Assembly: GCF_000247695.1 (NCBI RefSeq)
Contig: NW_004624748.1
Coordinates: 8,308,986 to 8,372,985, forward strand
Direction: 5' to 3'
DNA: 64,000 bases
From: Heterocephalus glaber
Lineage: Eukaryota; Chordata; Mammalia; Rodentia; Bathyergidae
Below the pieces are notes generated by a model. That model was not told the DNA's origin, made no database searches, and saw only the letters and a list, made by a program, of their open reading frames with translations. Made by a program: the position numbers and the translations under genes. The number at the start of each line of letters is the position of its first letter. Position 1 is the first letter of the stretch. Shown here in pieces: positions 60,201-64,000 of this stretch.

Positions 60201-61065
60201 CTTTTTAAAGGTTAAAAAGCAATCATTAGCACACAATCAACAAAAATAAGTATATGTACAATTATTAAACATTAGAAATGTATCACTTCATGAGGCAGAT
60301 GGAACTTTTACTTTTTTCCTAGTCAGCTTATATATTTCTGGTTGAATATGAAATATTGTAGTATTAAATGAAACATGTCAGAATAAATTCTATTCTTTTT
60401 TTTGCTAGTTTGTAAGAAAAAAATAAGTATGACATCATTAAAAATATATATTTAGTGAAAAAAGCTCATTTCCTGCTGCCAAATAAAGGAAAAAATGGTT
60501 TTCAGTTTCCCTGACTTTCCCTGCCATTTTGCGATGTAGCCAACAGCCACACAATGAAACAACTAAAAATGTGTATGTCATGTGATTGCACCTGTCTAAG
60601 ATTTCTTCTGAGAGTTTGTGAACATGTGCATAAAGCTTCTGGGGTTGCCTTGTGTGTGTGTATTTATAGGCACACATAAAAATAGATTTGGAGAAATACA
60701 CTAAGGTATTAATGGTAATTTTGGGGTAAAGGTAAAATGAGTGGTTCCTATTTTCTTTAGTACACTTCGCTTTATTTTCCAAATTAATTCCTATAGGTAC
60801 TTTTATAATTAGGAAAGAAACATCATTATAAGAGTAAATTCAACCAGGACACTTGTTACATAGGTGCTTCTGTTTGTGAAAACTCATTGGGGGGATGAAT
60901 ACTTGTGACCTGTGCACTTCTCTGTTGTATGCTACACAGGTACTACTTAAGTCTCACCCACACACATGCACAGATGCACACACACATGCACGCATGCCAG
61001 GGGCAGGAATCTGGGTAACCAAAGGGCACCTGTAACTGATGAGCTTTTAAGAAGCAGGTGCCAGG

Positions 61066-61145
61066 GCTGAGGATGTAGTTCAGTAGCAGAGCCCTTGCCT
61101 AGAAATGTGTGAGGCCCTAGGTTTGATATCCAGCACCACAAAAAG
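61066..61145 (+). mobile_element. ID SINE
   Basis: gggctgaggatgtagttcag, agcccttgcctagaaatgtg, ggccctaggtttgatatcca and gcaccacaaaaa. Confidence 0.9.
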
Positions 61146-63604
61146 GAGGAAGGGAGGGAGAGAGGAAGGAAATGCAAAAAGGAGGTGATATGCTATGCAA
61201 AGAACCTTACTGGCCTGGGCCCTCTTCTGCCAACACCCTGATAGCACTCCTAATCCAGGCCCAAGTAACTCGACATAGGAAAAAACAATAAAACCTTGTG
61301 TATTTCCAGAGAGGGCCAGAAGGAGAAGAAGTTTCTCTAAGAAGGTCCAGCAGAAGGAGGGAGACTGAGATCCCTTTGGGGTCTCTGGTACTGGAAGCAC
61401 CAGCTGGCTCATTTTCCCAGTTAGGAGGAGGGAGAAAATAGGGTGCTGGGATCCCTGACACTCTCTCCTGGGCTGGGGTGGAGGGACTGGAGAGGGGAAC
61501 AGGGACCACCAGCCTCTCTCCATGTCCTCTCACATCTCTGCCCTCTCCTGCTCGCAGAAACCCAGTGGGACTCTTTTGGCTGGAGGGGTCTTCCTGGCAC
61601 CTGGCACTTCCTGGCACCCTGCTGGCTTTCTTCAAGCTCTTAAAAAGGTTTCTAAGATCATGATGCACAATGTATTTACCACTGTTATTTTCTAATAACT
61701 TTTGTTATGAAAATTCATTTTTTCATAGAACGGCTTTTACATTTTCTTTATTAATATCTACGTATAATAAAAAAATTTTTAAAGGGGCTCTGTAGACACT
61801 ACCTTTGGAAAAGAGAACTAGTAGCAAATAAACAATCTGAAATGTAATTTGTGGCTATATAATATTTATTAATACACCATTTCATAAAGTGAGGATGGAC
61901 AAAAATGTTAACAAGACAAACCTATTATTTTAGAGCCATATTTAAATTTCCTTCTGAAGAGAGAATCACAGGAACATCTTTCCAGAAAGTTCTATATTCA
62001 TATTTCTGTAGAATTAACAATTACAGGTTGAGATCTTTCCTGTCTTTTGGTTGGAAACACAGCATTAAACTATGCCCAGTCTCACTACCTCAATACATGC
62101 ACCTGACCAGAGCAGCAGCTATGGAACTGGGAGAATCATTTATCACAGCTTTTGAAGTCATGCAAAGAAGCCTCTGTTCACTCAGATTTATTCTCCCTGT
62201 AATGCTTGCAGGGTGTGTACTAACCTAAAATAAAATACAATTTAACCCTGTGAAAGCATTCACGGCCTCTTCGATGGGAATAAATATTTTTTAGATTAAA
62301 AGCTACTGATGGCACAGCTTATCTCCCATTAGGTCCCACACATTCCTCATGGGCACTGAATTAATCACCACAGACTTAGCAAACCCATGTTGCCAAGAAT
62401 GTCATCATAATTCAAAAATGCCACAGACACAGGCACATTTCTTCTCCATCCATCTGTCCCCTCAGCCTGTATTTCATGTATTTTACCACAGGATGCTGCT
62501 ATGTTCTTGCAATTTCCCCAACAGAAAAAGGATACACACATGCATACAAAAACCCATCAGCTCTCCAGCAAGTATTTATTAAGGACAGGAGGAAATGCAG
62601 TTTATTTCATCCTGAACCCACTACAGACCACATCAGCAGCCTTAGCTTTCTGAAACCACTCATCTGGCAGCAATTTTCTCCAGCAAGTAAGTGCCTCAGG
62701 CCACAATCCACTCTCCTACCCCCACTTGTCTCCTGTGGGCCTCTGTGCTATAATCAGACTCTTCCTGGAAAGAATGTTTAAAAATAAGGCCATATAGTAG
62801 CTGATAAGGTAATGGCCAACATTTATTTTCAAATCTAGCCTCTGAGCCACATCTAAAAGAAAACTTTATTTTTGTTTTTTTGCCCACTCAATTAAAAAGA
62901 ATAAATTCTCAGAGGAAAGGGCCTGCTCATTTAGAAGTAGAAATCACAGATTCAATCATGGCAGCCTGAGATTTCTTGCCCTTGCCAGAGTGGAGCCTGC
63001 CCAGTGACTCTTGCCTTTGTCCCTGCCCTGTCTAGGGGGGCTGCGGAGGTACAGGCTTTTACCAGATCCACATGTATCATTTTGCTTCATCTTCCATCTT
63101 TTTCAGCTGAATAAGACCTACCTGCTATATCTACTTCCTCATCTCAAGACAAAACAAGGTAGTTTAACATAATCAAAACATTTCTGGTAGTCTAAATTTG
63201 TAGGATAAATTTCTCTTGGCTTCAAGTACTGGTATCCCTCTTTGAATTCCTAAATTAAGAAATGCGCAAACTAAGTCACTTATTATGGTTTTACTTTCAG
63301 AGAGTCTTATTTTGATTATGGAACTTAGCAATGTCCATATTACGAAACTCAATGTTAAGATTTGTTGTTACTTGGTTAGTATTTGGTTTATGAAAACTAT
63401 TTTCCTTAAAATATATAAAATGAATATATACCCTATTCTATATGTGATTATATTATTAGTGCATATTGTATTTTTTAAAATTATACTGTAATATATATCT
63501 TTATTTTTAGTGTATAGGTTTGTTTAATAATGGAACACGGGACTCAGAAAACTTTATAGAAAAAAATTTTATAACAGATTGAGCTACTCAATGACTGTGC
63601 GATG

Positions 63605-63790
63605 CCATAAAAAAGGGCACAATTTTGGAGTCAGAAGACCGGGGTTCAAATCACATCTTTGTCTAAACATCATCTCTATGACTTTAGGTAAGGCATTTAA
63701 TCTCTTAGATTTTGTAGCTCTAAAACACAGATACTAAGACCTACCTAACATGAGGTTATGGATATAAAAGTGCTTAGCCCAAACTCAAAT
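63605..63790 (+). repeat. MIR SINE
   Basis: ttggagtcagaagaccgggg, ttcaaatcacatctttgtc, actttaggtaaggcatttaa, aacatgaggttatggat and aagtgcttagccc run through most of the MIR. Confidence 0.85.
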
Positions 63791-64000
63791 CCATATATAA
63801 AGATTCATATGCAACCACTATTGTGGCAAAGTAGCAGAGAAGTGACAAAAAAGATTATGTGTACTTAGCTTCATTTTATTTATTATATGTTGTATTTACT
63901 AACTGCAAAACTTTCAGTTAATTTTAAAATATGGTTTCATGTTCCACTCACTGAAAACATATATCAATTAAGAATACAGATGATCGTTCAGAGATGGGTC

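Larger units (their letters stand above)
58503..64000. other. Intron upstream of w1 (partial)
   Basis: Holds L1 3' UTR (58690-58970), an LTR (59097-59480), an L1-like tail (59935-60200), ID (61066-61145) and MIR (63605-63790). A GC-rich block at 61200-61650 contains the window's longest open frames without recognisable domains. No LRCH1 upstream exon was found. Confidence 0.6.

Noticed and set aside
1..64000. CRISPR array, operon, phage or other microbial system
   Set aside because: The window is vertebrate intron-exon DNA with SINEs and LINEs; no spaced palindromic repeats or compact gene runs.

Overview
This is a mammalian intronic and exonic stretch, not microbial. It carries no compact genes. 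It is about 1.5 kb of short coding exons spread over 54 kb of minus strand, in AT-rich DNA full of SINEs, LINE fragments and LTRs. The SINEs are tRNA-derived ID elements and fused ID/B1 dimers (for example 26618-26815, 36957-37140, 44465-44640). That points to a rodent outside the mouse/rat group: squirrel-, beaver- or dormouse-like. I cannot fix the species.

The only gene I can support is LRCH1 (leucine-rich repeats and calponin homology domain containing 1). It runs right to left. Sixteen internal coding exons can be placed to the base, from the leucine-rich-repeat exon at 58376-58502 down to a calponin-homology exon at 4652-4729. They total 1,531 nt and join without a single frame break into 510 codons. 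Order in the protein: LRRs (58.5-44.7 kb), a long, poorly structured linker rich in acidic and Ser/Asp residues (44.7-22.0 kb), a charged helical segment (11.6 kb), then the CH domain (8.3-4.65 kb). The first exons lie beyond 64000 and the last coding exon(s) lie before position 1. Fifteen of the sixteen donors are GT; one (after 38329) is GC.

Regions: 1-4651 is intron 3' of the last visible exon, starting with a decayed C2H2 zinc-finger pseudogene. 4.7-11.6 kb holds the CH-domain exons and an old antisense L1 5' region. 11.7-22.0 kb is the largest intron and contains an unexplained signal-peptide-like ORF that ends in a splice donor in phase with the next LRCH1 exon. 22-31 kb holds five short linker exons. 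31-36 kb is a transposon graveyard with an LTR inside an LTR and an LTR inside an L1. 38-50 kb holds the LRR/linker exons. 50.4-58.4 kb and 58.5-64 kb are repeat-rich introns.

I found no new biological system. The points most worth checking are the candidate internal first exon at 19059-19236, the GC-AG intron, a potential poison microexon at 42339-42360, and several cleanly dated transposon insertions. Statements about human LRCH1 are from memory and were not checked by search.
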